This document shows, piece by piece, positions 15,341 through 24,726 of a stretch of 36,891 nt of DNA (its first letter is position 1; each line of letters begins with the position of its first letter). This stretch comes from Marinibacterium sp039179965. GTDB lineage: Bacteria > Pseudomonadota > Alphaproteobacteria > Rhodobacterales > Rhodobacteraceae. The stretch spans positions 1 through 36,891 of the forward strand of contig JBCDEC010000008.1 of NCBI GenBank assembly GCA_039179965.1. The letters run 5' to 3'. Position numbers and translations under genes: made by a program. The notes beneath the pieces are model-generated. The model was not told the DNA's origin. It saw nothing but the letters and a program-made list of their open reading frames with translations, and did not search any database.

Positions 15341-16336
15341 TCAATCGAAGGTGACCACGACTTTGCCGGTCACCTTTCGGTTGGCCATGGCGTCCAGTGC
15401 AGCGCCCGCCTCGGCCAGCGGGTAGCGCGCGGTGACCGGCGGGCGGATCTTGCCCGCCGCATAGAGATCGTAAAGCTCTGCCACGTTTTGCGCATGCCCC
15501 TTGGGGTCGCGCATCACCGAGGCCCCCCAGAAGACACCCACGATCTGGCAGGACTTCAGCAAGGTCAGGTTCAGCGGCACCGACGGAATGCCCGCCGGGA
15601 ACCCCACCACCAGGAACCGGCCGGCCCAGCCCATGGCGCGGATCACCGGTTCGGCATAGGGCCCGCCCACGGCATCATAGGCCACATCGACACCCGAAGC
15701 GCCCGTCAGGGCCTTGATCTGGCCCGACAGCGCCTTTTGCGCATCGCGATCCATCTCGCGCGGATAGACGATGGTCTCGTCTGCCCCCAGCTCTTTGCAG
15801 AAAGCGGCTTTGTCTTGCGACGAGACGCCCGCGATCACCCGGGCGCCCATGGCCTTGCCCAGTTCAATCGCCGCAGCGCCAACGCCGCCGGACGCCCCGA
15901 GAATGAACAGCGTTTCCCCCGCGCTGAGCCCGGCCCGGTCTTTCAGGGCGTGATACGAGGTGCCGTAGGTGAAAATGAAACAGGCCGCTTCGTCAAAGGG
16001 CATTGCATCCGGGATCCTGGCGACCCGGGGCGCGTCAATGCAGATCGCCTCGGCAAAGCCGCCATGGCCGGTGAGAGCCAGCACCCGGTCGCCCGGGGCA
16101 AACCCCGTGACACCTTCGCCGAGCGCATCCACCACTCCCGCGACTTCGCCACCGGGCGCAAACGGGCGCGGCGGCTTCATCTGGTAGAGGTCGCGAATCA
16201 TAAGCGTGTCCGGAAAGTTCACCCCGGCCGCCTTGACGGCAATGCGGATCTGTCCCGGACCAGGGTCAGGCATCGCAACATCGCACAACTCCAGCGTTTC
16301 CGGGCCGCCCACGGCCGTGCTGAGCATTGTTTTCAT
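15341..16336 (-). CDS. NADPH:quinone oxidoreductase family protein
   Basis: A 331-residue zinc-free medium-chain dehydrogenase of the quinone oxidoreductase (QorA-like) group. It contains KAAGVNFPDTLMIRDLYQMKPPRPFAPGGEVAG near the N-terminus, LGASGGVGAAAIELGKAMGARVIAG as the NADPH-binding motif (about 144-168), and AYDAVGG. I set the start at the ATG at 16336, preceded by GGGGAGGGACAG; the frame runs over 170 codons further upstream but that part is antisense to the neighbouring SDR. The C-terminus, PLAEAGAALDAMANRKVTGKVVVTFD, is typical. It is divergent from the SDR cluster. Confidence 0.9.
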   Translation of the reverse strand: MKTMLSTAVGGPETLELCDVAMPDPGPGQIRIAVKAAGVNFPDTLMIRDLYQMKPPRPFAPGGEVAGVVDALGEGVTGFAPGDRVLALTGHGGFAEAICIDAPRVARIPDAMPFDEAACFIFTYGTSYHALKDRAGLSAGETLFILGASGGVGAAAIELGKAMGARVIAGVSSQDKAAFCKELGADETIVYPREMDRDAQKALSGQIKALTGASGVDVAYDAVGGPYAEPVIRAMGWAGRFLVVGFPAGIPSVPLNLTLLKSCQIVGVFWGASVMRDPKGHAQNVAELYDLYAAGKIRPPVTARYPLAEAGAALDAMANRKVTGKVVVTFD

Positions 16337-16400
16337 CTGTCCCTCCCCCAAAGGCGCTCCCGAACGCCGCGTCCGACGATCCGCGTGACGCAATGTCGGA

Positions 16401-16451
16401 AAGATCCAGCGGTGTATCCGGCTTGTCAACGTAGAATCGAAATGCAATTCT
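16401..16451. promoter_or_regulatory. Overlapping divergent promoters
   Basis: On the minus strand TTGACA (16429-16424), a 17-base spacer and GATCTT (16406-16401) could drive the quinone oxidoreductase. On the plus strand TTGTCA (16423-16428), a 17-base spacer and AATTCT (16446-16451) could drive the SDR cluster. The two -35 boxes share the same bases. A 7-bp hairpin CCGGAGC/GCTCCGG lies at 16506-16522 in the SDR leader. Confidence 0.45.
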
Positions 16452-16568
16452 GCACTGCGAAACGGATTGCCAATTGGGGAGGAGTGGCGCGCCGCAGTGC
16501 GACGACCGGAGCGCGGCTCCGGAACATGTTTCGTCTTTTCAATCTGTTGCGCGCCCAAGCACATCATC

Positions 16569-17390
16569 ATGACACCGGACACGCTGTTTTCGCTCGACGG
16601 CAAGACTGCCCTTGTCACCGGAGGTGCGACCGGCATCGGCCGGATGGCGGCAGAAGCCCTGGCCGGCGCGGGCGCCCGGGTGCTGATCGCGTCGCGCAAA
16701 GCCGAGGCCTGCGCCGCGGTCGCAGCCGAGATCAATGCCCTGCAACTGTCCGGTTCGGTCGAGGGGTTTGGCGGTGATGTAAGCAGCCAGGCCGGTGTCG
16801 AAGCGCTCGACGCGGAGGTGCGTTCAAGAACCGACACGCTCCACATCCTGCTCAACAATGCTGGCGTCACCTGGGGCGCGCCATTGGGAGATTTTCCCTA
16901 TGACGCGTGGAACAAGGTTATGGGCGTCAACGTCAACGGCGTCTTTCACCTGACCCAGGCGCTGCTGCCGATGCTCAAGGACAGTGCGGCGCCGGATGAT
17001 CCCGCGCGCGTGGTCAATATTGGCTCGGTCATGGGCGAAATCCCGATGGGCGATGGGGCCTATTCCTATTCCGCCTCCAAGGCCGCCGTGATGCATCTTT
17101 CAAAGATCCTGGCCAAGGAATTGGCGGGCGATTTCATCACCGTCAACGCATTGGCGCCGGGGCCCTTCGTGTCGCGCATGACCGCGTTCGCCACGGGCTC
17201 CGAGGAAAAACAGGCGATTGTCGGTGCCGATGTGCCGCTCAAACGGGTGGGCCAGCCGGAGGATATCGCGGGCTGCGTGCTGTTTCTGTGCGGCCGGGGC
17301 GGCGCCTATGTCACCGGCGCCGTGATCCCGGTCTCTGGCGGGATCAACGTGAACGCCGGCCACAACCTTTTTGCAAAAGCGATGGATTGA
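16569..17390 (+). CDS. SDR family oxidoreductase (RhlG/FabG-like)
   Basis: A 273-residue classical short-chain dehydrogenase. Visible are the nucleotide motif TGGATGIGR (about 16-24), NNAGV, the catalytic Ser in NIGSVMGE and Tyr-x-x-x-Lys in YSYSASKAAV, and a C-terminal VTGAVIPVSGGI. It resembles 3-oxoacyl reductases of the RhlG type. I chose the ATG at 16569 as it sits about ten residues before the first strand; its ribosome-binding site is poor, and a strong GGGGAGGAG lies 85 bases upstream out of register. It starts the acyl-CoA gene run; the next gene follows after six bases. Confidence 0.87.
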   Translation: MTPDTLFSLDGKTALVTGGATGIGRMAAEALAGAGARVLIASRKAEACAAVAAEINALQLSGSVEGFGGDVSSQAGVEALDAEVRSRTDTLHILLNNAGVTWGAPLGDFPYDAWNKVMGVNVNGVFHLTQALLPMLKDSAAPDDPARVVNIGSVMGEIPMGDGAYSYSASKAAVMHLSKILAKELAGDFITVNALAPGPFVSRMTAFATGSEEKQAIVGADVPLKRVGQPEDIAGCVLFLCGRGGAYVTGAVIPVSGGINVNAGHNLFAKAMD

Positions 17391-17396
17391 GGGGAT

Positions 17397-18335
17397 ATGG
17401 CCGACATCCGCTTTGACGGCCGAGTGGCCATCGTGACCGGCGCGGGCGTGGGGCTGGGCCGGGCCCATGCGCTGGGGCTCGCTGCGCGCGGCGCCAAGGT
17501 GGTGGTCAATGATCTCGGGGTGTCGACCTCGGGTGAGGGCCAGACCAATGTCGCTGCCGACGCCGTGGTTGAAGAAATCCGCGCCAGCGGTGGCGAGGCG
17601 ATGTCCCATGGTGCGGATGTCGCAAGCGAGGCGCAGGTCGCCGCCATGGTCGGGACGGCGATGGCGACCTGGGGGCGGATCGACATTTTGGTCAACAACG
17701 CGGGCATCCTGCGTGACAAGACCTTTGCCAAGATGGACCTGGCCGACTTCCGCAAGGTGATCGAGGTGCACCTGATGGGCAGCGCCACGGTCACCCACGC
17801 GGTCTGGCCGATCATGCGGGCGCAGGGCTACGGGCGGGTGGTGATGACCTCGTCAGCCTCGGGCATCTACGGGAATTTCGGCCAGTCGAATTACGGCGCG
17901 GCCAAGATGGGCGTTGTCGGGCTGATGAACGTGCTCGCACTGGAAGGCGCGCGCGACAATATCCGGGTGAACACGCTTGCGCCCACGGCGGCAACGCGGA
18001 TGACGGAGAATCTCATGCCGCCCGAGGCGCTGGACGTGCTGCAGCCCGAGACGATCACGCCGGGCCTGCTGTATCTGGTGTCCGAAGACGCGCCGACGCG
18101 GACAATTCTTGGCGCAGGCGCCGGGGTCTTTGCGCAGACCCGTATCTATGAAACCGAAGGCGTGCTGCTGGAAGGCGCCGACAACACGCCCGAAGCCGTG
18201 CAAGCCGCCTTTGCCGGGATCCAGGATCCAAACGGGCAGCGCGAATTGACGGATGCATTTGCTCAAACCAAGAAGTTCGCCGGCCGGGCCGCCGAGGCCA
18301 GGGGCCTCTCGCTGCCTTGGGGCGACTCCACATGA
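17397..18335 (+). CDS. SDR oxidoreductase, (3R)-hydroxyacyl-CoA dehydrogenase (MFE2-like)
   Basis: A 312-residue SDR resembling the N-terminal dehydrogenase part of peroxisomal multifunctional enzyme type 2. It starts IRFDGRVAIVTGAGVGLGRAHALGLAARGAKVVVNDLG, with the long insert after the second strand typical of that group. NNAGILRDKTFAKM, TSSASGIYGNFGQSNYGAAK (catalytic Ser and Tyr-x-x-x-Lys) and VNTLAPTAATRMTE follow. The extended C-terminus (about 230-312) also fits this group. It probably oxidises a (3R)-hydroxyacyl-CoA with NAD+. It lies between the first SDR and the thiolase. Confidence 0.87.
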   Translation: MADIRFDGRVAIVTGAGVGLGRAHALGLAARGAKVVVNDLGVSTSGEGQTNVAADAVVEEIRASGGEAMSHGADVASEAQVAAMVGTAMATWGRIDILVNNAGILRDKTFAKMDLADFRKVIEVHLMGSATVTHAVWPIMRAQGYGRVVMTSSASGIYGNFGQSNYGAAKMGVVGLMNVLALEGARDNIRVNTLAPTAATRMTENLMPPEALDVLQPETITPGLLYLVSEDAPTRTILGAGAGVFAQTRIYETEGVLLEGADNTPEAVQAAFAGIQDPNGQRELTDAFAQTKKFAGRAAEARGLSLPWGDST

Positions 18336-18361
18336 TCTCAGACACTTAGGGAGGGACCCTC

Positions 18362-19558
18362 ATGCGCGACGCTGTTATCGTTTCCACCGCCCGCACCCCC
18401 ATTGGCAAGGCCTATCGGGGCGCGTTCAACGCCACCACGCCACAGGCGCTGGCCGGGCACGCGGTCTCAAACGCGGTCGCCCGCGCCGGGATCGCTCCGG
18501 AAGACGTGGCCGACTGCGTCATCGGCTCGGCCCTGCAGCAGGGCTATCAGGGCGGCAACATCGGCCGCCAGGCGGCCGTCCGGGCCGGCTTGCCGGTAAG
18601 CGTCGCCGGCATGTCGGTCGACCGGCAATGCGCGAGCGGCATGATGGCCATTGCCACGGCGGCCAAGCAGGTCGTGCACGACGGGATGGACATTGCCGTG
18701 GGCGGTGGGGTGGAGAGCATCTCACTGGTCCAGACGCAGGATATGCGCGTGAACCGCGATCCGCAGATCAAAGAGGCCAAGCCCGAGCTTTACATGACGA
18801 TGCTGGAGACCGCCGAGACGGTGTCCGATCGCTATGGCATCTCGCGCGAGGTGCAGGACGCCTTTGCCGCACAGTCTCAGGCCCGCACCCATGAGGCACA
18901 GCAGGCCGGGCGTCTGGACGACGAAATCGTGCCGCTCACCACGATCATGAAGATCCAGAACAAGGAAACCGGCGAGATTTCGGATCATCAGGTCACGCTG
19001 GAGAAGGACGAAGGCAACCGGCCCGGGACCACAGCGGAGTCTCTGTCGGGGCTGAAGCCGGTCTTCAAGGACGGCATTCACATCGATGAGGGCGGCTACA
19101 TCACGGCGGGCAATGCCTCGCAATTGTCGGATGGGGCCTCGGCCGCGGTGGTGATGGAGGCCAAGCTGGCCGAGCAGAAAGGGCTGGAGCCGCTGGGCCG
19201 TTATGTCGGTATGATGGCGGCCGGGTGTGAGCCCGACGAGATGGGCATTGGCCCTGTCTTCGCGGTGCCCAAGCTGCTTGAGGCGCATGGGTTGAAGATG
19301 GATGACATCGGGCTTTGGGAACTCAACGAGGCCTTCGCCGTGCAGGTGCTTTATTGCCGCGACCGGTTGGGCATCCCGGATGAACTGCTCAACGTCAATG
19401 GCGGCGCGATCTCGATCGGGCATCCCTATGGCATGTCTGGCGCGCGTATGGTCGGCACGGCGCTGATCGAAGGAAAACGGCGCGGCGTGAAATACGTGGT
19501 GTGCACAATGTGCGTTGGCGGCGGCATGGGGGCGGCCGGCCTCTTTGAGGTGCTCTGA
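18362..19558 (+). CDS. Acetyl-CoA acetyltransferase / thiolase
   Basis: A 398-residue thiolase II-fold enzyme that cleaves 3-ketoacyl-CoA or condenses acetyl-CoA. Catalytic residues are all present: nucleophile Cys90 in DRQCASGM, His354 in ISIGHPYGMSGAR and Cys384 in CTMCVGGGMGAA; NEAFAVQ is also intact. The GHPYG (instead of GHPIG) variant is common in degradative thiolases of this type. GGGAGGGA precedes the ATG. Its stop overlaps the next ATG by one base, so the flavoprotein gene is coupled to it. The best reading is beta-oxidation of a non-standard acyl-CoA. Confidence 0.93.
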   Translation: MRDAVIVSTARTPIGKAYRGAFNATTPQALAGHAVSNAVARAGIAPEDVADCVIGSALQQGYQGGNIGRQAAVRAGLPVSVAGMSVDRQCASGMMAIATAAKQVVHDGMDIAVGGGVESISLVQTQDMRVNRDPQIKEAKPELYMTMLETAETVSDRYGISREVQDAFAAQSQARTHEAQQAGRLDDEIVPLTTIMKIQNKETGEISDHQVTLEKDEGNRPGTTAESLSGLKPVFKDGIHIDEGGYITAGNASQLSDGASAAVVMEAKLAEQKGLEPLGRYVGMMAAGCEPDEMGIGPVFAVPKLLEAHGLKMDDIGLWELNEAFAVQVLYCRDRLGIPDELLNVNGGAISIGHPYGMSGARMVGTALIEGKRRGVKYVVCTMCVGGGMGAAGLFEVL

Positions 19559-20568
19559 TGGACGGCGGTTGGAGACGCGACGAAGATCGTCTGCCCGCCG
19601 CGTTGCGCGGGCTGCGGCTGCCGCTTATTGGCGCGCCGCTCTTTATCATTTCAAACCCGGATCTGGTGATCGCACAGTGCAAGGCCGGGATCGTGGGCTC
19701 GTTCCCGGCGCTGAACGCGCGCGAGCCTGAGGGCGATCCGCCCTTGCTTGAGGCCTGGCTTACCCGGATCAACGAAGAACTGGACCGGCACAACCAGGCC
19801 AATCCGGACACGCCTGCAGCGCCGTTTGCGGTCAACCAGATCGTGCACCGCTCAAACGCGCGCCTCGAGCGGGACATCGAGATCTGCGTCAAACACAAGG
19901 TGCCGATCTGGATCACCTCGCTGGGTGCACGTGTCGAGGTCAATGAGGCCGCCCATTCCTGCGGCGGCATCACATTGCATGACATCATCAACAACACCTT
20001 CGCGCACAAGGCCATCGACAAGGGCGCGGACGGGCTTATCGCCGTGGCAGCGGGGGCGGGCGGGCATGCCGGCATGCAATCCCCCTTCGCGCTGATCCGC
20101 GAAATCCGCACGTGGTTTGACGGGCCATTGCTGCTGTCGGGCGCGATTGCCAGCGGCGAGGCCATCCTGTCGGCCCGCGCCATCGGCGCTGATTTCGCCT
20201 ATGCCGGTTCCCCCTTTATCGCCACCACCGAGGCCAATGCCGATGATGGCTACAAGCAGATGATCGTCGACAGCAGCGCCGAAGACATCGTTTACTCCTC
20301 ACTCTTCACGGGCGTGCATGGCAACTACCTGAAGGGGTCGGTGGAAAACGCCGGGCTTGACCCGAACAACCTGCCCTCGGCCGATGCCTCTTCGATGAAC
20401 TTCGCGGAAGGCTCCAGCAAGCCCAAAGCCTGGAAGACGATCTGGGGTGCAGGGCAGGGCGTCGGTGATGTCACGGCAGTGACCGGCGCGGGCGAACTCG
20501 TGGATCGTTTGGACGCGGAGTACCGCTCGGCAGGGGCGCGGCTGGCGGCGGAGTTTTCCGGAGGCTGA
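19558..20568 (+). CDS. Nitronate monooxygenase-family flavoprotein
   Basis: A 336-residue FMN-dependent TIM-barrel protein of the 2-nitropropane dioxygenase group. It has GAPLFIISNPDLVIAQCKAGIVGSFPALNAR, AAGAGGHAGMQSPFALI with His170 as the usual active-site base, and LSGAIASGEAILSARAIGADFAYAGSPFIATTEA for phosphate binding. Family members include true nitronate oxidases but also enoyl reductases and CoA-related flavoproteins. Given the surrounding acyl-CoA genes and coupling to the thiolase, a role in acyl-CoA breakdown is more likely than nitronate detoxification; this is inference. Confidence 0.85.
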   Translation: MDGGWRRDEDRLPAALRGLRLPLIGAPLFIISNPDLVIAQCKAGIVGSFPALNAREPEGDPPLLEAWLTRINEELDRHNQANPDTPAAPFAVNQIVHRSNARLERDIEICVKHKVPIWITSLGARVEVNEAAHSCGGITLHDIINNTFAHKAIDKGADGLIAVAAGAGGHAGMQSPFALIREIRTWFDGPLLLSGAIASGEAILSARAIGADFAYAGSPFIATTEANADDGYKQMIVDSSAEDIVYSSLFTGVHGNYLKGSVENAGLDPNNLPSADASSMNFAEGSSKPKAWKTIWGAGQGVGDVTAVTGAGELVDRLDAEYRSAGARLAAEFSGG

Positions 20569-20569
20569 A

Positions 20570-21232
20570 ATGGCCGATCTCTTCGTGTTGCGTCATGCGC
20601 AGGCCAGTTTCGGCAGCGCGCAGGCGGGCGGCTATGACAAGCTGTCCGCCCTCGGCGAGGCGCAGTCGCGCCAGGTTGGCGCGACGTTGAAAGCCGCCGG
20701 GATCGTGCCGGACCGGCTGATCACGGGCACGCTGACACGCCAGAGGGACACGCTGTCGCTTATGGGCTTTGACGGGCCGGTCGAAGCGCATGCGGGGTTT
20801 GACGAATACGACTTTCACGATTTGCTGCACACGCGGTTTGACGGAGATGTCCCGGAGGAGGTTCTGGCCGACCGGCGCACCCATTTCCGCACCCTGCGCG
20901 AAACCCTGCGGATTTGGCAGGCAGGCGGGCTGGGTGCGGCGCGTGAAAGCTGGGCCGAGTTCACCGCGCGGGTTGAAGCCGCCCGCCAGCAGGCGACACG
21001 ACCGGGCGCCAAAACCGTGGTCGCCATCAGTTCCGGCGGCGTCATCGGCCAATTGGTGGCCAAGGCCCTTGAGGCCCCCGACGAGACCATGATTGCCCTG
21101 AACCTGCAAATGAAGAACACCTCGATCACGCGGTTCATCTATTCGGACACCGGCCGGTTTTTCCTCAATGAGTTCAACGCCACGCCGCATTTCTTTCCGG
21201 CAGAGCAAGCGAGCAATCTGACCTACAGCTAA
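20570..21232 (+). CDS. Histidine phosphatase-like protein with Ser in place of second His
   Basis: A 220-residue member of the histidine phosphatase family. The phospho-accepting motif RHAQASFG (His9) is at the N-terminus and LITGTLTRQRDTLSLM supplies the conserved Arg region. At the position where the second catalytic His normally precedes Gly-Gly, the sequence is ISSGGVIG, with Ser155. Activity may be altered or the protein may act on an unusual phosphoester. Its ATG lies one base after the flavoprotein stop and the APH-type kinase follows after 13 bases, so a kinase/phosphatase pair is encoded in one operon. Confidence 0.85.
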   Translation: MADLFVLRHAQASFGSAQAGGYDKLSALGEAQSRQVGATLKAAGIVPDRLITGTLTRQRDTLSLMGFDGPVEAHAGFDEYDFHDLLHTRFDGDVPEEVLADRRTHFRTLRETLRIWQAGGLGAARESWAEFTARVEAARQQATRPGAKTVVAISSGGVIGQLVAKALEAPDETMIALNLQMKNTSITRFIYSDTGRFFLNEFNATPHFFPAEQASNLTYS

Positions 21233-21245
21233 AAGGAGGCGCGCG

Positions 21246-22277
<1,032 letters not shown>

Positions 22278-22381
22278 TGCCCCCGCCTTCGGGTGGCCCG
22301 GCATCTGCTTCCGTAACGGTACGCGTTTTCGCTGTGCGGAACTCTTGACTTTGCGGGAGGTTGTGCAAGGCTCAACTCATG

Positions 22382-22402
22382 TCTGAGCGCTCAGAATAAT
22401 AT
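22382..22402 (+). promoter_or_regulatory. Palindromic operator candidate before the ABC transporter
   Basis: TCTGAGCGCTCAGA (22382-22395) is a perfect 14-base palindrome, and TAATAT at 22397-22402 is a good -10 hexamer just beyond it. The position (between presumed -35 and -10) suits a repressor of TetR type. No TetR gene is in the window. Confidence 0.5.
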
Positions 22403-22432
22403 TGCGCCGCGGCATCCATGGGAGGAAAATTT

Positions 22433-23677
22433 ATGCGCAAGACCACTCGGTTCGGCCTTGGGGCCGTCCTTGCTGCCCTGTTGGCAGCCGGCTCGGCCAC
22501 AGCCGAAAATGTGAAGATCGCTTTCATTGACCCGCTGTCAGGGCCGTTCGCCGGCACCGGCACCAACGGGCTGCACCAGTATGAGTTCGCTGCAGATGCG
22601 CTGGTCAACGAAAAGGGCGGTGTGCTTGATGGACAGATGTTTGAAATTGTCGGCTTCGACAACAAAATCAGTCCCAAGGAATCGCTGATCCAGCTGCAGG
22701 TCGCCATCGACCAGGGCATCCGCTACATCGCGCAGGGCAACAGCTCGGGCGTGGCCAATGCCTTGACCGATGCGATCGACAAGCACAACCGCCGGAACCC
22801 GGACAACCGTGTGTTGTTCCTTAACTATTCCGCGGTGGACCCGGCGCTGACCAACGACAAGTGCAACTTCTGGCACTTCCGGTTTGACGCCAATGCCGAC
22901 ATCAAGATGGACGCTCTGACCGATGTGATCGCCGGAGACGACTCCATCGGAAAGGTCTATATCATCGGCCAGGACTATAGCTTCGGCAAAGCCGTCGCAG
23001 CCGCAGCAGTGAAGTATCTGGGAGAAAAACGCCCGGACATCGAAATCGTCGGCAATGAGCTGCACCCGATCGGCAAGGTGAAGGACTTCACCCCTTACTC
23101 GCGCAAGATCGTCGCCACCGAAGCGGATGCGGTGATCACCGGCAACTGGGGCGCGGACATGATCAACCTCGGCAAGTCGGTGATCGAGAACGGCTACACG
23201 GGCCCGATCTACACCTACTATGCTGCGGCCGATGGCATCACGGCCGCCTTTGGCGAAGCCGGCAAGGGCAAGCTGCGTCTGGTGGCCGAAGCCCAGATCA
23301 ACCCGCCGGTCAGCGATCGCGCAGCGGCCTACTACGAGGCGTTCAAGGCCAAATACCCGGATGGCAACATCAGCCAGGCACGCATCACCAACGTGATCGA
23401 AATGCTCGCAAAGGCCATCAACGAAGCCGGAACCGCCACGGATGTGGTGGCTGTGGCAAACGCGCTTGAGGGCATGGAGCATGAAAACCTCTGGGGCGGC
23501 ACTGTCTACATGCGCCCACAGGATCACCAGCTGATCCAGGACGTGCATATCCATGCGCATACGGACGACAATATGACCTTCGACTATGACAATTCAGGCT
23601 ATGGTCTGCTGGTCGAAAGCACCGTTCAGAACGCCGCAATGGACAGCCCGACCACCTGCAACATGCGTCGCCCGTAA
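22433..23677 (+). CDS. ABC transporter substrate-binding protein (branched-chain amino acid type)
   Basis: A 414-residue periplasmic binding protein of the LivJ-like family. The signal peptide is MRKTTRFGLGAVLAALLAAGSATA with cleavage before ENVKIAF. IDPLSGPFAGTGTNGLHQYEFAADALVNEKGGVLDG and VAIDQGIRYIAQGNSSGVANALTDAI follow, as in this family. I chose the ATG at 22433, with GGGAGGA seven bases upstream, over one five codons earlier that would sit at the ribosome-binding site. The ligand is unknown; family members also bind amides and aromatic or other organic acids. The four transporter genes follow. Confidence 0.9.
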   Translation: MRKTTRFGLGAVLAALLAAGSATAENVKIAFIDPLSGPFAGTGTNGLHQYEFAADALVNEKGGVLDGQMFEIVGFDNKISPKESLIQLQVAIDQGIRYIAQGNSSGVANALTDAIDKHNRRNPDNRVLFLNYSAVDPALTNDKCNFWHFRFDANADIKMDALTDVIAGDDSIGKVYIIGQDYSFGKAVAAAAVKYLGEKRPDIEIVGNELHPIGKVKDFTPYSRKIVATEADAVITGNWGADMINLGKSVIENGYTGPIYTYYAAADGITAAFGEAGKGKLRLVAEAQINPPVSDRAAAYYEAFKAKYPDGNISQARITNVIEMLAKAINEAGTATDVVAVANALEGMEHENLWGGTVYMRPQDHQLIQDVHIHAHTDDNMTFDYDNSGYGLLVESTVQNAAMDSPTTCNMRRP

Positions 23678-23693
23678 CACCGGTGGCGACCAT

Positions 23694-23720
23694 GCGCCCT
23701 CCGACATGGTCGGGGGGCGC
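23694..23720 (+). terminator. Stem-loop between binding protein and permease genes
   Basis: An 11-bp stem (GCGCCCTCCGA 23694-23704 with TCGGGGGGCGC 23710-23720, one wobble) has a five-base loop and no T tract. Such hairpins after binding-protein genes often stabilise the upstream message or partly terminate, raising binding-protein output over permease output. Confidence 0.55.
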
Positions 23721-23769
23721 CTTCAGGCAGGACAGACTCAGGAACAATCGCAGACGGGGGTGATGGGGC

Positions 23770-24726
23770 ATGGACCTCATTTTGGTGAACCTGATCGATG
23801 GGCTGGTGACCGGGCTTTTGCTCTTCATGTTGTCTGCCGGTTTGACGTTGATCTTTTCGATGATGGGCGTGTTGAATTTTGCCCATGCCAGTTTTTACAT
23901 GCTGGGCGCCTATTTCGCCTTTCAGATCAGCCTCTTCATGGGCTTCTGGATGGGCCTTTTGCTGGCGCCGCTGATCGTGGGCGTTCTGGGCGCAGGCATT
24001 GAACGCTACGGGCTGCGGCGGGTCCATCAATACGGCCACGTGCCCGAGCTGATCTTTACATTTGGACTGGCCCTGCTGATCGAGGAAGTCGTGCAGTTCT
24101 TCTGGGGCAAGGATTCCATGCCCTATGAGATCCCCGCGATCCTGGAGGGTTCGGCTTTCGCCATCGCGGGCAATACGATCCCGCTTTACAAGGTCTTCAT
24201 GATCTTCCTGTCATTGGCGATCTTTGCAGGCCTTCTTTACATCCTCACCAAGACCCGCGTCGGCATGATCATTCAGGCGGCGCTGAGCTATCCCAAAACC
24301 GTCGAGTCCCTGGGTCACAACGTACCACTGGTCTTCATGGGCGTGTTCGGCGTCGGCACCGCGCTTGCCGGTGTTGCGGGGGTGATCGCCGGCCCTGTGT
24401 TGTCAACCTTCCCCGGCATGGCCGTGGTCCTGGGATCCATCGTCTTTGTGACGATCGTCATCGGTGGACTGGGCTCGCTTGGCGGGGCGCTTCTGGCGTC
24501 GCTCATCATCGGCTGGATGACCACCTTCGCCAAGGCCTACAACGTGCGCATGGAAGACATCCTCACCGGTCTGGGTTTTTCCAAACCCGACCCGATCTGG
24601 GACAGCACCTGGCGCGACCTCTGGACGCTCACCTCGCCCCAGATTGCGGATATCCTGCCCTATCTGCTGATGGTCCTGATCCTCATCTTCCGACCCTACG
24701 GGCTCTTCGGGAAGCGTGACGCATGA
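23770..24726 (+). CDS. ABC transporter permease, LivH type
   Basis: A 318-residue inner-membrane permease of the branched-chain amino acid transporter family, with about eight hydrophobic segments. It begins LILVNLIDGLVTGLLLFMLSAGLTLIFSMMGVLNFAHASFYMLGAY, the standard LivH start. The cytoplasmic EAA-like loop TRVGMIIQAALSYPKTVESLGHNV and the VIGGLGSLGGALLASLIIG segment follow. It overlaps the next permease by four bases (ATGA). Confidence 0.92.
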   Translation: MDLILVNLIDGLVTGLLLFMLSAGLTLIFSMMGVLNFAHASFYMLGAYFAFQISLFMGFWMGLLLAPLIVGVLGAGIERYGLRRVHQYGHVPELIFTFGLALLIEEVVQFFWGKDSMPYEIPAILEGSAFAIAGNTIPLYKVFMIFLSLAIFAGLLYILTKTRVGMIIQAALSYPKTVESLGHNVPLVFMGVFGVGTALAGVAGVIAGPVLSTFPGMAVVLGSIVFVTIVIGGLGSLGGALLASLIIGWMTTFAKAYNVRMEDILTGLGFSKPDPIWDSTWRDLWTLTSPQIADILPYLLMVLILIFRPYGLFGKRDA

